Assembly: GCA_016278515.1 (NCBI GenBank) | Contig: JADQBR010000015.1 | Span: forward strand, 1 to 64,000 | DNA: 64,000 nucleotides | DNA from: Bacillota bacterium | GTDB lineage: Bacteria > Bacillota > JADQBR01 | Direction: 5' to 3' | Shown: positions 8,479 through 17,181 of the stretch, piece after piece | Numbering within the stretch: position 1 is the first letter of the stretch | Layout of the letters: each line of letters begins with the position of its first letter | Notes under the pieces: model-generated | Told to the model about the DNA's origin: nothing | Database searches by the model: none | What the model saw: only the letters and a program-made list of their open reading frames with translations | Position numbers and translations under genes: made by a program

Positions 8479-9140
8479 CTACTCCATAATCAACCCATCC
8501 TGGATTGAAATTTTTCTTTCTGCACTGTTGGCAACGTCTAAATCATGGGTGATAAGTAGCACCGTTCTCCCATTTCTGTTTAGCTCCTTTAAAATATCCA
8601 TTACCTCTGTCCCCGACTTTGAATCCAGGTTTCCAGTCGGTTCATCTGCTAAAACCAATTTCGGATCTCCGGCTAAAGCACGTGCTATGGCAACTCTCTG
8701 CTGCTGACCGCCTGACATTTCCGCCGGTTTATGGCGTGCCCAATCAGTTAAACCTACCTGCTCCATGGCCTGAAAAGTTTTTTCTTTTCGCGCTTTTGGG
8801 TTTAAACCTCGATATATTAGCGGCAATTCGATATTTTCATAGGCGCTAAGCCTTGGTAAAAGGTTAAACTTTTGAAAAACAAAGCCTATTTTTTTATTCC
8901 TAATTTCAGCCAACTGATTTTCCGTAAGTTACTCACTTCAGTTTCTTCAAAGTAATATTCGCCTGCAGTGGGTGTGTCTAAACAACCTATTATATTCATA
9001 AAAGTTGATTTTCCCGAGCCGCTGGGTCCAATAATTGCAACAAATTCCGCATCATCCACTGTTAAGCTTACTCCCTTTAAAGCTTCAAACTTTATTGCTC
9101 CGGTGTGGTATACTTTGGTAACATTATGAATTCTAAGCAT
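8479..9140 (-). pseudogene. MacB-type ABC ATPase, single-base frameshift
   Basis: ATP-binding subunit of the MacB-like exporter, split by one missing base. From the ATG at 9140 (ribosome site GGAGG) the N-terminal half carries the Walker A motif GPSGSGKST and ends in-frame shortly after EVSNL. The second half resumes one frame over at TENQLAEIRNKKIGFVFQ, with Q-loop, signature MSGGQQQRVAIARAL, Walker B VLADEPTGNLD and the switch His in LITHDLD. The shift falls near 8923-8930, where one extra A (AACTTAACGG instead of AACTTACGG on the coding strand) would restore a normal protein. All catalytic motifs are intact, so this may be a sequencing error or a very recent mutation rather than old decay. 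Confidence 0.85.
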
Positions 9141-9144
9141 TTTG

Positions 9145-10752
9145 TTACCTCCCTCCACTACCCTGGGGTCTTTCGCCTCCACTTGACCTAGTCCCGCCAA
9201 ATCTCATCATATTGAAATTAGGTCCTTGTTGGTTTTGTGCGGCCCCGACAATTGGGTAGACTACCTTATCACCTTCATTTAGACCCTCGATGATTTCCAC
9301 ATAGTTTTCCGAAACAAGACCAACCTTGACGGGAATCATGTCCTGCCCCTGCTTTAAACTCTTTGCAGAACTCGGTATGACAAATTTTTGATTGCCACGC
9401 TGTTGAATAGCCTCAATGGGAAGCAGCAGCGCATCCTCTTTCTTTGAAGAGATAATTTCTGCATTTGCTGTCATACCAGGCTTCAAACCATTACCCTCAC
9501 TTAAACTTATCGTTACATCGAAAGTAGCGACTCCACCGGTAGAACTGCCTTCTAAGGCAATTTCTGACACTTTCGCTTTATAAGTCTTTTGAGAACCAGC
9601 CTCTACGGCAGCTGTTGCCTCCTGTCCAACCTTTACCTTGTTTATATCCAATTCATCTATGGGAATTATTACTTCCAGATTTTCTAAGTCGGACACAACC
9701 GCAACAACGGCATTGTCTCGCACGCTCTCGCCACTTGTCACATTAACCTTGGTGATTGTACCGGAGATAGACGCGTGTATCGCATTATTATCCGTATTCT
9801 TAAGCTTTTCGCTTAAATCCAGCTGCGCTTCCTGCACTTTTATTTCCTGATCAGCAATTTGAGTGTATAAATCCTCATTCTGCATTTCCGCTATTAGTTC
9901 GCCTGCTTCTACGTACTCACCCTCTGAAACATTCAGTTTAGTTAGAGTACCGCCGGTGGACAGTTCAACCTTATACGGTATTTTAGCGGTTAATCCGCCA
10001 TTCTCTACAGCAGAAAAACTCCCGTTTTCATTATCGATTACCATTTGAACCTGCATACCGGGAGTATATCCGCCAGGATTATCAATTTCCAAAGTCACAT
10101 CGTATAAAACAGCTCCATTTTCATTGGAACTCGGTGCATCATTGACCTTTATTACCTTCCCCGCTACTGTCTGGTAATTGTATAACATGAGGACCTTAGC
10201 CTCATCTCCGACTTTAACACTGTTTATTTGGTTCTTATTAAACTTGCCAATTACCTCCATTTTGGAACTATCCGTTATGGTAGTAAATAATCCTTTACTG
10301 ACCTGCTCCCCGACGTTAGCCTTAATTTCTCCCAATACTCCCGAACTGGGAGCATAGACTTTAAGACTATTTAAGTCTTCCTGCAAATCTTTCAGTCGTT
10401 TTTCGGCCGCCGTAACATTTAGTTTTGCCCGTTCAATGGTGGTGTTCTTGGTATCGTCTTCAAACGTAAGTATTAGATCTCCTTCCTTGACTGATTGCCC
10501 CTCTTCCACATAAATTTTGTCAACAGTACCACTATTAATTGTCATTACTTCTTTTCGTACGCTAGGTTGAATACTGCCGGTTCCCCCTGCCGTAACCTGA
10601 ATACTGCCTCTCTGCACCTCAGCTGTAGCATTTTGAACAGCATCTGTTTCAGCTGCATCCGTTTTCGGAGAATATAACTTAAGAAATATTCCCCCTGCTA
10701 CAATGAGAAAAATGAATCCAAATATACCATACTTAAAATACTTACTTCTCAT
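9145..10752 (-). CDS. MacA/HlyD-like adaptor with tandem barrel-sandwich modules
   Basis: Membrane fusion protein, 535 residues, anchored by an N-terminal helix (YGIFGFIFLIVAGGIFL). It is longer than usual because the lipoyl-like barrel-sandwich plus beta-barrel unit occurs twice: the first at about 45-235 (SGTVDKIYVEEGQSVKEGD ... YTPGMQVQM) and the second at about 240-440 (LTKLNVSEGEYVEAGE ... LKPGMTANAEI). Each has its own short helical hairpin segment. The C-terminus is Gly/Gln/Arg-rich. First gene of the efflux operon, it ends 5 bases before the ATPase start. In a Gram-positive it would act as an extracytoplasmic partner of the permease. Confidence 0.88.
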   Translation of the reverse strand: MRSKYFKYGIFGFIFLIVAGGIFLKLYSPKTDAAETDAVQNATAEVQRGSIQVTAGGTGSIQPSVRKEVMTINSGTVDKIYVEEGQSVKEGDLILTFEDDTKNTTIERAKLNVTAAEKRLKDLQEDLNSLKVYAPSSGVLGEIKANVGEQVSKGLFTTITDSSKMEVIGKFNKNQINSVKVGDEAKVLMLYNYQTVAGKVIKVNDAPSSNENGAVLYDVTLEIDNPGGYTPGMQVQMVIDNENGSFSAVENGGLTAKIPYKVELSTGGTLTKLNVSEGEYVEAGELIAEMQNEDLYTQIADQEIKVQEAQLDLSEKLKNTDNNAIHASISGTITKVNVTSGESVRDNAVVAVVSDLENLEVIIPIDELDINKVKVGQEATAAVEAGSQKTYKAKVSEIALEGSSTGGVATFDVTISLSEGNGLKPGMTANAEIISSKKEDALLLPIEAIQQRGNQKFVIPSSAKSLKQGQDMIPVKVGLVSENYVEIIEGLNEGDKVVYPIVGAAQNQQGPNFNMMRFGGTRSSGGERPQGSGGR

Positions 10753-10904
10753 TAAATTTCACCTCCAAGCTTTTCCTCACTATATTACTGAATAAATCTT
10801 AAGGTTTTCTTAAAAGCTTTAGTATTTGAAATTAAATTGCATTATTAGAAAAACCATTTCCTTCCCCAATGAAAAAACTAAGATAAAAAGGAGTACAGAA
10901 CAAA

Positions 10905-10937
10905 AAGAAAGCCGGAACACAGTGAGTTCCAGCTTTA
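10905..10937 (-). terminator. Terminator after the oxidoreductase gene
   Basis: An imperfect stem (AAAGC-GGAAC with GTTCC-GCTTT, about 10908-10936) followed on the minus strand by TCTTTTTG. It closes the cooS-cooF-oxidoreductase operon. Confidence 0.7.
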
Positions 10938-10949
10938 AGAAGGAGGTTT

Positions 10950-12200
10950 TTAACTTATGATTGAACTGTAACCAAAACTTTCCTTAAGCAGTTGCTGCTT
11001 GAATTTGGTCACAGGTACTTTCTTTTTAATCAATGCTGCGTAAACACCAGCCCTCCGAATATCACCAACAAATATCATTCCTTTAAGAATATCATCTTTT
11101 AATATCAGCTTTCTATAATAATTCAGGTGAGGCCTGTGAATTACCATTTCCTCACAATCATCGGGGGTGCGAGTCAAACCTATGGCAATGGCAGGTACAT
11201 TTCTAAACTCTACAGAGTTTTGCATGCCTATCATTTTTGAATACTTACGTGTCTGACCAACCATATTCAATCCGGCCATGCGTCCCTGTACTATTGCATT
11301 AGGCCAAATTGGCGACAGCCCCAATTCACCGCTGACAACATCGACAGTTTCGGCGACATCGCCTGCTGCATATATGTTGGGCACATTTGTCTCCATGTAC
11401 TCATTTATTTCAATGCCCCGATTAACCTTGATTCCTGTCTTATCCGTTAAACCGACATTTGCTCTTGTTCCGGTAGCGACCACCACGAGTTCACATTTTA
11501 ACCGTTCACCACTGTCCAATAAGACACCTTTACCCGTCTTGTTAAATAACCGATTCCAGAGGGAGGGCCCGGCAATTTCCTTAATGCCATCGCCAGTAAT
11601 AATTCTAATGCCCTCTGCCTGCATATCATTGCGCAGGATTGCTGCTGCTTTGACATCAAACTGACCCGGTACAATTTGGGAAAGTCTTTCAACCACTGTA
11701 ACTTCCAACCCTAGTGAGTATAAAGAATATGCAGCCTCTAAGCCAACAAAACCACCGCCAACTACAACAACTCTTCTTGCTTTCTTTGCTGCCTCTTTAA
11801 TGCCGACAGCATCATCTAAATTTCTTAAATTAAAAATGCCGGACTCATCAATGCCTTTAATAGGCGGCACGAAAGCTGAACTACCCGTTGCAATCAACAA
11901 TTTATCATATGATACCGTATGCCCATCGCCTAGATATACTTTTTGGTTCTCAGAATCAATATCTACTGCTTTTTTCCCGAACATGGTAGCTACATTATTG
12001 CGGCCATAAAAATTTGCAGACTTGAATAAAATTGTTTTTTCCGATCGCTCCCCTGCCAAATAATCGGGAAGCAGGCAGCGTGAATAAGCGGCATGAGGTT
12101 CATCTGAAATAATAACAATGTTACCTGCACTATCATATTTTCGAATAGTCTCGGCAGCCTGAGTTCCGGCAGCACTATTGCCAATAATAACGTATTGCAA
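10950..12200 (-). CDS. FAD/NAD(P)-dependent oxidoreductase of the CODH cluster (FNOR)
   Basis: A pyridine nucleotide-disulfide oxidoreductase family flavoprotein of about 416 residues. It has an N-terminal FAD-binding site (IGNSAAGTQAAETIR), a second dinucleotide fold for NAD(P) (VVVGGGFVGLEAAYSL near 150) and the FAD-contacting IYAAGDVAE near 275. No redox-active CxxxxC pair is seen, which fits the NADH oxidase/ferredoxin reductase branch. The TTG at 12200 is taken as start because GGAGG lies 8 bases upstream; an in-frame GTG at 12209 overlaps that site. As last gene after cooS and cooF it is inferred to pass electrons from CO oxidation via the ferredoxin to NAD(P)+ or to an oxidant. Confidence 0.85.
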   Translation of the reverse strand: MQYVIIGNSAAGTQAAETIRKYDSAGNIVIISDEPHAAYSRCLLPDYLAGERSEKTILFKSANFYGRNNVATMFGKKAVDIDSENQKVYLGDGHTVSYDKLLIATGSSAFVPPIKGIDESGIFNLRNLDDAVGIKEAAKKARRVVVVGGGFVGLEAAYSLYSLGLEVTVVERLSQIVPGQFDVKAAAILRNDMQAEGIRIITGDGIKEIAGPSLWNRLFNKTGKGVLLDSGERLKCELVVVATGTRANVGLTDKTGIKVNRGIEINEYMETNVPNIYAAGDVAETVDVVSGELGLSPIWPNAIVQGRMAGLNMVGQTRKYSKMIGMQNSVEFRNVPAIAIGLTRTPDDCEEMVIHRPHLNYYRKLILKDDILKGMIFVGDIRRAGVYAALIKKKVPVTKFKQQLLKESFGYSSIIS

Positions 12201-12227
12201 AGATGTCACCTCCTTTTAGAAGACCAA

Positions 12228-12719
12228 CTAACTAGCTTCTGTTAAAGCTTTAGCAGTCTTAGTCAATTTTTCTTGTGTAAATGTTTTACCGTCAACATAT
12301 AGTAAAGCCCCTGTATGGCAGGATTCCACACAGGCAGGCACCTCTCTACCATTACATTTATCACATTTAATAGCTATCCCTTCTTCTTCATTTGGCTGAA
12401 TGGCTCCATAGGGACAAGCCATAATACACATCCAGCAGCCAATACAACTCTGGTCATTGTTTTCATTACTGACAATACCAGTCTCCTTATCCTTTTGCAT
12501 TGCCCCAGTCATACATGCATCTACGCATGTAGGTTCCTCACAATGACGGCACATTAATGGCACGGCTTTCCCATTAACCGCTTCGACAGAAATTCTCGGT
12601 TGAACCTTTTCAAGCATTGCTCCCACTATATCCTTGGAAGAGGAATGTTCTGCCGCACAAGCCAGAGTGCAAGTGAGACAGCCGGTGCACTTATCTATAT
12701 CAACAAAAATTTGTTTCAC
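12228..12719 (-). CDS. cooF: CooF-like polyferredoxin
   Basis: An iron-sulfur electron carrier of about 163 residues with four cysteine groups: CTGCLTCTLAC, CRHCEEPTCVDAC, CIGCWMCIMACPYG and CDKCNGREVPACVESC, enough for four [4Fe-4S] clusters as in CooF, the electron acceptor of carbon monoxide dehydrogenase. The start is the GTG at 12719, 7 bases after GGAGG; an upstream ATG at 12737 overlaps the ribosome site. It lies between cooS and the flavoprotein gene in one operon, with a hairpin in the gap after cooS. Confidence 0.9.
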   Translation of the reverse strand: MKQIFVDIDKCTGCLTCTLACAAEHSSSKDIVGAMLEKVQPRISVEAVNGKAVPLMCRHCEEPTCVDACMTGAMQKDKETGIVSNENNDQSCIGCWMCIMACPYGAIQPNEEEGIAIKCDKCNGREVPACVESCHTGALLYVDGKTFTQEKLTKTAKALTEAS

Positions 12720-12743
12720 TATTGTCCCTCCTAGCATTTATTT

Positions 12744-12772
12744 TTGAGAACTGGCATAAAGCCAGTTCTCAA
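12744..12772 (-). terminator. Intercistronic hairpin between cooS and cooF
   Basis: A perfect 12-bp stem (12744-12755 with 12761-12772) with a 5-base loop, followed on the minus strand by AAAAATAAATG. The short T content suggests partial termination or 3'-end protection of the cooS message rather than full termination. Confidence 0.55.
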
Positions 12773-12795
12773 TTTATCAAGGGTGAGAGATTACA

Positions 12796-14697
12796 CTAAA
12801 TTCCTAAGCCTTGACGTTTCTTCTCTATATGAGCCAACATCTTCTCAACAGCCTTTACCGGGTCTTCTTCTACCAGCACTTTTCCACCAGTAAGTCCTTC
12901 GATATCTTCGGTAAGAACTTTTGTTACCAATGGACTGCCCGTTACAGGCGGTACAGGTCCGAGATGAGTTAATAAGCCAAAGGATACTGCGAAGATGCCA
13001 TCAGCTATAGCCTTTTGCTCTAGATACTCTGGTGCTGATGCAACAACCGGAAGTTGACTCGGGTCTACTCCCAATGCACCGGCAATCGCTGTCACTGCCG
13101 CACCAATTCTACCGATGTCAACACAAGACCCAAAGTTTAATACCGGCGGCACACCTAAAGCATTACATACTGCTTTTAGTCCGTCGCCCGCTTGATCGGC
13201 GGCCGATGGCAGCATAAGACCTTCTATTTCCGCCCCGCTGCTCATACAACCGGCAGCAATAACTAATACGTCATTCTTAATGAATTCTTTCATAATAGTT
13301 AAGCCTTTATCGTCGTGTCCGTTTCTATTGTTAGTACAGCCGACCACTGCAGCAATCCCCTTAATGTTGCCCTTTTTAATCTCGTCAAGTAATGGGTCTA
13401 AACTGCCTCCCAATGCTCCAAGAATAGACTCTACAGAAAACCCTGCTACTGCAGCAGATTTATGGCCAGGTATTTGTACTTTGCCTTTATCTCTTTTCTT
13501 GTAGGTGTCAACAGCCATTTTTACTAATTCCTTGGCCTGTTCCTCTACTTTTTCTGGATCATAGTCAACATTGTCCTTAACACCCTCCATACGGAGAATA
13601 CGGTCAACAGAGACCAACTTAGTATGAAATTTGTCCGCTACTGATTTCATGCCGGGAATTGAGCAGTTCATATCCATCATAACTAAATCTATTGCACCAG
13701 TTGCAATGTGGTGTTCTTGACTTAACCAGTTACCCAACTGCCCTGAATAATTAGAAGCAGTAGTTCCTTTCCTTTGCATCAATTCTTGTCCGGTACACAT
13801 TGAACCGTAGACTTTAATCCCGTTTGCTCCAGCCTCTTTTGCATACTTTATCATCTCATCACTTTCAATAGCCCCAAGTACTGCAGTAGCTACCAGAGGA
13901 ACGTGCCCGTGAGCGACAATATTCACTGTATCTGGATCAATTATTCCTAAGTCCGCCTCACTTTCCGTTACCTCAGGGGTACCCAGTAGGATGTCTTGTA
14001 AAGTGACTGTTGCTACTAATCCTGTATAGCCTGTGGCGATAGATAACCGCAGTGATGTTAGCAGTAAATCAATTGGATCAGTGTTGATATTTGACATAGT
14101 TTTTGTCAATGCATCTCTAATTTCCGAATGCACGCCACCAGGGATAACCCCCAGTTCTCTCCAGACTTTTTTCCTCGTTTCTGGCGCGAACAATTCTAAC
14201 ATCGCTAAAGGTTCCCCCGAGTCCTTCCGCAGATCGGATAGAATAACGTCTGCAAGCTGCTCAGCCAATTCATTGGCTGTTTTGTTTAGGTCTAGACCGG
14301 CAACTTTGGCAATTTCCCTTAACTTTCCTTCATCCTGTATCTTATATGGAGTTTTCCCGTTAGCAGTTGCCTTAATTGTTTTAGCCAATTCCTCTAAATG
14401 ATGAGAATAAGCCGCTACTCCGTGGGTAGTTAGCCGCACCAAATTCCTTGCGACAATTGTATCGGCAGACGCACCGCATATTCCTTTAGAGGCTTTTGGA
14501 GTAATCCTACACGGGCCATGGCTGCAAAGCTGGCAACAAACTCCCTGCATACCGAAACCACATTGAGGTTGTTGTTTTTCGTAGCGTGTAAAAACAGTAT
14601 CTACTCCCATGTCATCTAATCTCTCTTGCATCTGGTTAACTGTTTCATGCGCAGAATAGCAATTATCTACACTTGGACAGGTTTTACAATCGCTCAT
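12796..14697 (-). CDS. cooS: Anaerobic Ni-Fe carbon monoxide dehydrogenase catalytic subunit
   Basis: CooS, 633 residues, the normal length. It oxidises CO to CO2 with water at a [Ni-4Fe-4S] C-cluster. The N-terminal cysteine groups for the B and D clusters are visible as FGMQGVCCQLCSHGPCRI near residues 47-65. Further conserved segments are VAHGHVPLV (catalytic His), GSMCTGQELMQRKG, DMNCSIPGM, VVGCTNNRNGHD, AAGCMSSGAE and LNFGSCVDIGR, which together carry the C-cluster ligands. The ATG at 14697 has an AGGAGG site. It heads the cooS-cooF-flavoprotein operon. There is no acetyl-CoA synthase or CooC maturation gene nearby, so this is a stand-alone CODH for redox rather than carbon fixation; that last point is inference. 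Confidence 0.95.
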   Translation of the reverse strand: MSDCKTCPSVDNCYSAHETVNQMQERLDDMGVDTVFTRYEKQQPQCGFGMQGVCCQLCSHGPCRITPKASKGICGASADTIVARNLVRLTTHGVAAYSHHLEELAKTIKATANGKTPYKIQDEGKLREIAKVAGLDLNKTANELAEQLADVILSDLRKDSGEPLAMLELFAPETRKKVWRELGVIPGGVHSEIRDALTKTMSNINTDPIDLLLTSLRLSIATGYTGLVATVTLQDILLGTPEVTESEADLGIIDPDTVNIVAHGHVPLVATAVLGAIESDEMIKYAKEAGANGIKVYGSMCTGQELMQRKGTTASNYSGQLGNWLSQEHHIATGAIDLVMMDMNCSIPGMKSVADKFHTKLVSVDRILRMEGVKDNVDYDPEKVEEQAKELVKMAVDTYKKRDKGKVQIPGHKSAAVAGFSVESILGALGGSLDPLLDEIKKGNIKGIAAVVGCTNNRNGHDDKGLTIMKEFIKNDVLVIAAGCMSSGAEIEGLMLPSAADQAGDGLKAVCNALGVPPVLNFGSCVDIGRIGAAVTAIAGALGVDPSQLPVVASAPEYLEQKAIADGIFAVSFGLLTHLGPVPPVTGSPLVTKVLTEDIEGLTGGKVLVEEDPVKAVEKMLAHIEKKRQGLGI

Positions 14698-14932
14698 TTA
14701 TACGTTCCTCCTCTTATTTTGATTAATAAATTGTGAACTTTCAATATTTATTCTAACGGAAAAATACCATAGCTACTGTGTTCCATTTCTGATATTGGTG
14801 TGATGTTAGTCACAAAAAAAGAACCTTACATAAGCAAAAGGCTCTTTCTATTAACAAAATCACTAACGTTGCAAAAACTAAAACCAAATTTTTCAACCCG
14901 TAATAACAACAGAAAAACTGGATGCAAACACT

Positions 14933-16000
14933 TCAAAACGAACATAGGAGCTGGAAATCAGCACTTATTTCAAAAGCGTTTACTGCATAGTCTTCGTAAG
15001 CGGTAACAAAAATAATCAGGGGGGCATTTTTCGTCTCCAGCAGCTTTTCAGCCACAGTGAAGCCACTTAAATCATACATCTGGATGTCAAGGAACACGAC
15101 GTCATGCTTAGTTGCCATGATTATTTCCAGCGCCGCTTCGCCGCTGTCTGCTTGACCGCATATCTTTATCCCTGGTATTTCAGCTAATAGATATTCAATT
15201 TCATCCATCGCAGGCTTTTCATCATCAACTAGCACCACTCGTAATTCTTTGGCTCCAACATTTTCATCCCTCCCCTGCGAAATGTTTAAGGGTATTGAAA
15301 AACTCATAACTGTACCCACCCCAGGTATACTTGCAATTTTGAGGGCAGCCTCTGACCCGTAAATGCTTTTTAAACGTTCGTTTACATTTATTAGCCCTAT
15401 GCCGATGCCTGTAGAAGAGTGGCTTTCCTCTTGAAATAACTTGTCAATTTTATTACTATTCATTCCAACCCCGTTATCTTCAATGGATACTTGCATCCCT
15501 CCATCCTGGCTTTTGGCTTCTATGATAATTTTGCCTCCGCCCTTTTGCGGTAAAATACCATGTTTTATTGCATTTTCTACCAGCGGCTGCAATAGCAGGG
15601 CCGGAACTTTGTTATAATAACAATTTTTTTCAATGTCAAATTGTACCTGTATTTTTTCACCAAATCTGGCCAATTCAATTGCTAAATAAGACTGAACATA
15701 ATGCAGCTCCTGTTTTAAAGTTACAAAATCTTCACCATGTTTTAAATTATTCCGGAAAAACTCTCCCAGTTCAATCAAAAGCTCCCGTGCCGTTTCCGGT
15801 TTCGTTCTCACCAAGGAAACCACAGTATTCAAGGCATTAAATAAGAAATGCGGGTTGATCTGAGCTTGTAAGGCCTTTAGCTTTACGCTGTTTAACATCC
15901 GCGACTGCTCTTCCAAAGCCGCCAGCTCCAATTGAGTGGAAAATAAATGCGCTAGGCCTTTGGCGAACTCAAGGTCGATATCATTCACGGAACCATCTGA
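14933..16000 (-). pseudogene. LytS-type kinase fused to LytT-type receiver, truncated at both ends
   Basis: The reading frame contains the end of a GAF-like region (LEFAKGLAHLFSTQLELA), a LytS/YehU-class kinase (QAQINPHFLFNALNTVVSL, then HATPase with VENAIKHG and GIGLINVNERL) and, without a stop, a receiver (RVVLVDDE, acceptor Asp in VVFLDIQM). The membrane and most of the sensing region are missing, and after AFEI the receiver turns into ten unrelated residues and a stop, so the LytTR DNA-binding domain is absent. The left end abuts an inverted SorC fragment at about 16003. This is a relic of a LytST-like system; whether kinase and receiver were originally one gene is unclear. Confidence 0.7.
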
Positions 16001-16005
16001 AATAT

Positions 16006-16122
16006 ATGGAAGGCGTATCCAGAGCGAAAATCAGTCGGCTGCTGGATAACGCTTTAAAAGAAGGCATTGTGCAGATTAAGATTGCTTATCCGGTGTGGAA
16101 TCTTCACTCGGTTTTTTCTTAA
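16006..16122 (+). pseudogene. SorC/DeoR-family regulator fragment
   Basis: Plus-strand codons from 16006 read VSRAKISRLLDNALKEGIVQIKI, the recognition-helix and wing segment at the N-terminus of SorC-family sugar regulators. Nothing of the large effector domain follows; the frame closes after eleven more residues. The fragment lies head-to-head against the truncated LytS relic, so the site is a rearrangement junction. Confidence 0.55.
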
Positions 16123-16157
16123 AAAAAATAAAAGGCCCATCATATTACGTGATGAGC
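16119..16157 (-). terminator. Terminator of the toxin-antitoxin operon
   Basis: A short stem (16135-16142 with 16150-16157, one mismatch) followed on the minus strand by CTTTTATTTTTTTT. It lies 11 bases past the antitoxin stop. Confidence 0.7.
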
Positions 16158-16167
16158 TACTTTAGTT

Positions 16168-17181
16168 TTAATCTATAATAAGTTGTTCTGCAAATGAAAA
16201 TGGTATAATTCGATAGCTTTCGGTACATTTATAAGCTTCTTCATGCATCATCTCAACAATTTCATCCGTATTATAATTACCAAACTTTGATATAATCTCA
16301 TCCAGCACTTCCATCTCTGAATGGCCAAGCTCTTTAATCTCAAACCCAGGAGTTGGCTTGAATTTATAGGTAATATTATCCCCGTACCAAACTGTATCAA
16401 AACTCACACCATTTAATAATACTATTTGATCATAACCTTCAGGTACTGCACCTTTAGGAAGAGTGCTATATGCTAGACCACTAATCGCTATCCCACTTCT
16501 TTTGAAATGAAGAATATCAGAGTACCAAAGCATTTTCATAAGTTTTACTTTGTGAAGACTGTCAACCTTTAAAGCTAGATAATTGATCATCTCAACGACC
16601 TTGTTTAAATTTAACTCTGCCCGACCAGCTACAGCCTCATTTTCATAATCTGCATAAATTGCTTGGATTGAATCGATTAGGTATTGGTTTCGCTTTTTTT
16701 TAAATTGTTCACTTGCTTCATGATGATATTTACTAAATGCCTTATCCGATATCCTTCCCTTTGCTCTTTTTAGCATTTCCAAGAACCACTTAGGGTCAGA
16801 ATCGATTTTACTAAGTACATTATCATGAGCACGGTCCTGAACCTGATGATTTTCGTATCTGGTAATTGTTGCTCTTCCCCAGTCAAGAATTTCAGAGAAA
16901 TCTTTCTGACTCACTCCATACTTTTCCCTTATATTGATAATCTCAGTAGAAGTCAATAAACCTACTTTTTTTCGATAAGCATCTTTCATCGTTAGGCTAT
17001 TTGTTTTAACCATTTCCTCTGTTTCAAGAAGTTCATCTGCATTAGAGCAGTATTCATAGGTAGAAGTGTAAGATACTTCTTCGCCCTTAAAAATCTCGTG
17101 ATCAACTATTTCCACAGTATCCACTTCATGCTCTTCTATACAGATTAAACATAACTTCTTTTCACTTTTAATTTTCTTCAT
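16168..17181 (-). CDS. MqsA-like HTH antitoxin fused to a Panacea (DUF4065) domain
   Basis: A 337-residue protein with three parts. Residues 1-55 resemble the YgiT/MqsA zinc-finger region but keep only one CxxC (Cys11, Cys14) plus a lone Cys near 45, so zinc binding may be lost. Residues 72-115 are an MqsA/XRE-type helix-turn-helix (EKYGVSQKDFSEILDWGRA, TITRYE). Residues 185-320 match the Panacea/SocA-like domain (KVVEMINYLALK, KLMKMLWYSDILHFKRSG, GLAYSTLPKGAVP). Panacea domains neutralise many unrelated toxins, and MqsA HTH domains bind their own promoter. It overlaps the upstream toxin gene by 14 bases, toxin first, as in mqsRA. The antitoxin role is inferred from domains and context. Confidence 0.8.
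   Translation of the reverse strand: MKKIKSEKKLCLICIEEHEVDTVEIVDHEIFKGEEVSYTSTYEYCSNADELLETEEMVKTNSLTMKDAYRKKVGLLTSTEIINIREKYGVSQKDFSEILDWGRATITRYENHQVQDRAHDNVLSKIDSDPKWFLEMLKRAKGRISDKAFSKYHHEASEQFKKKRNQYLIDSIQAIYADYENEAVAGRAELNLNKVVEMINYLALKVDSLHKVKLMKMLWYSDILHFKRSGIAISGLAYSTLPKGAVPEGYDQIVLLNGVSFDTVWYGDNITYKFKPTPGFEIKELGHSEMEVLDEIISKFGNYNTDEIVEMMHEEAYKCTESYRIIPFSFAEQLIID

Noticed and set aside
14800-14932. Continuation of the LytT response regulator downstream of 14933
   Set aside because: All three minus-strand frames were read and no LytTR domain motif appears; stops are frequent.
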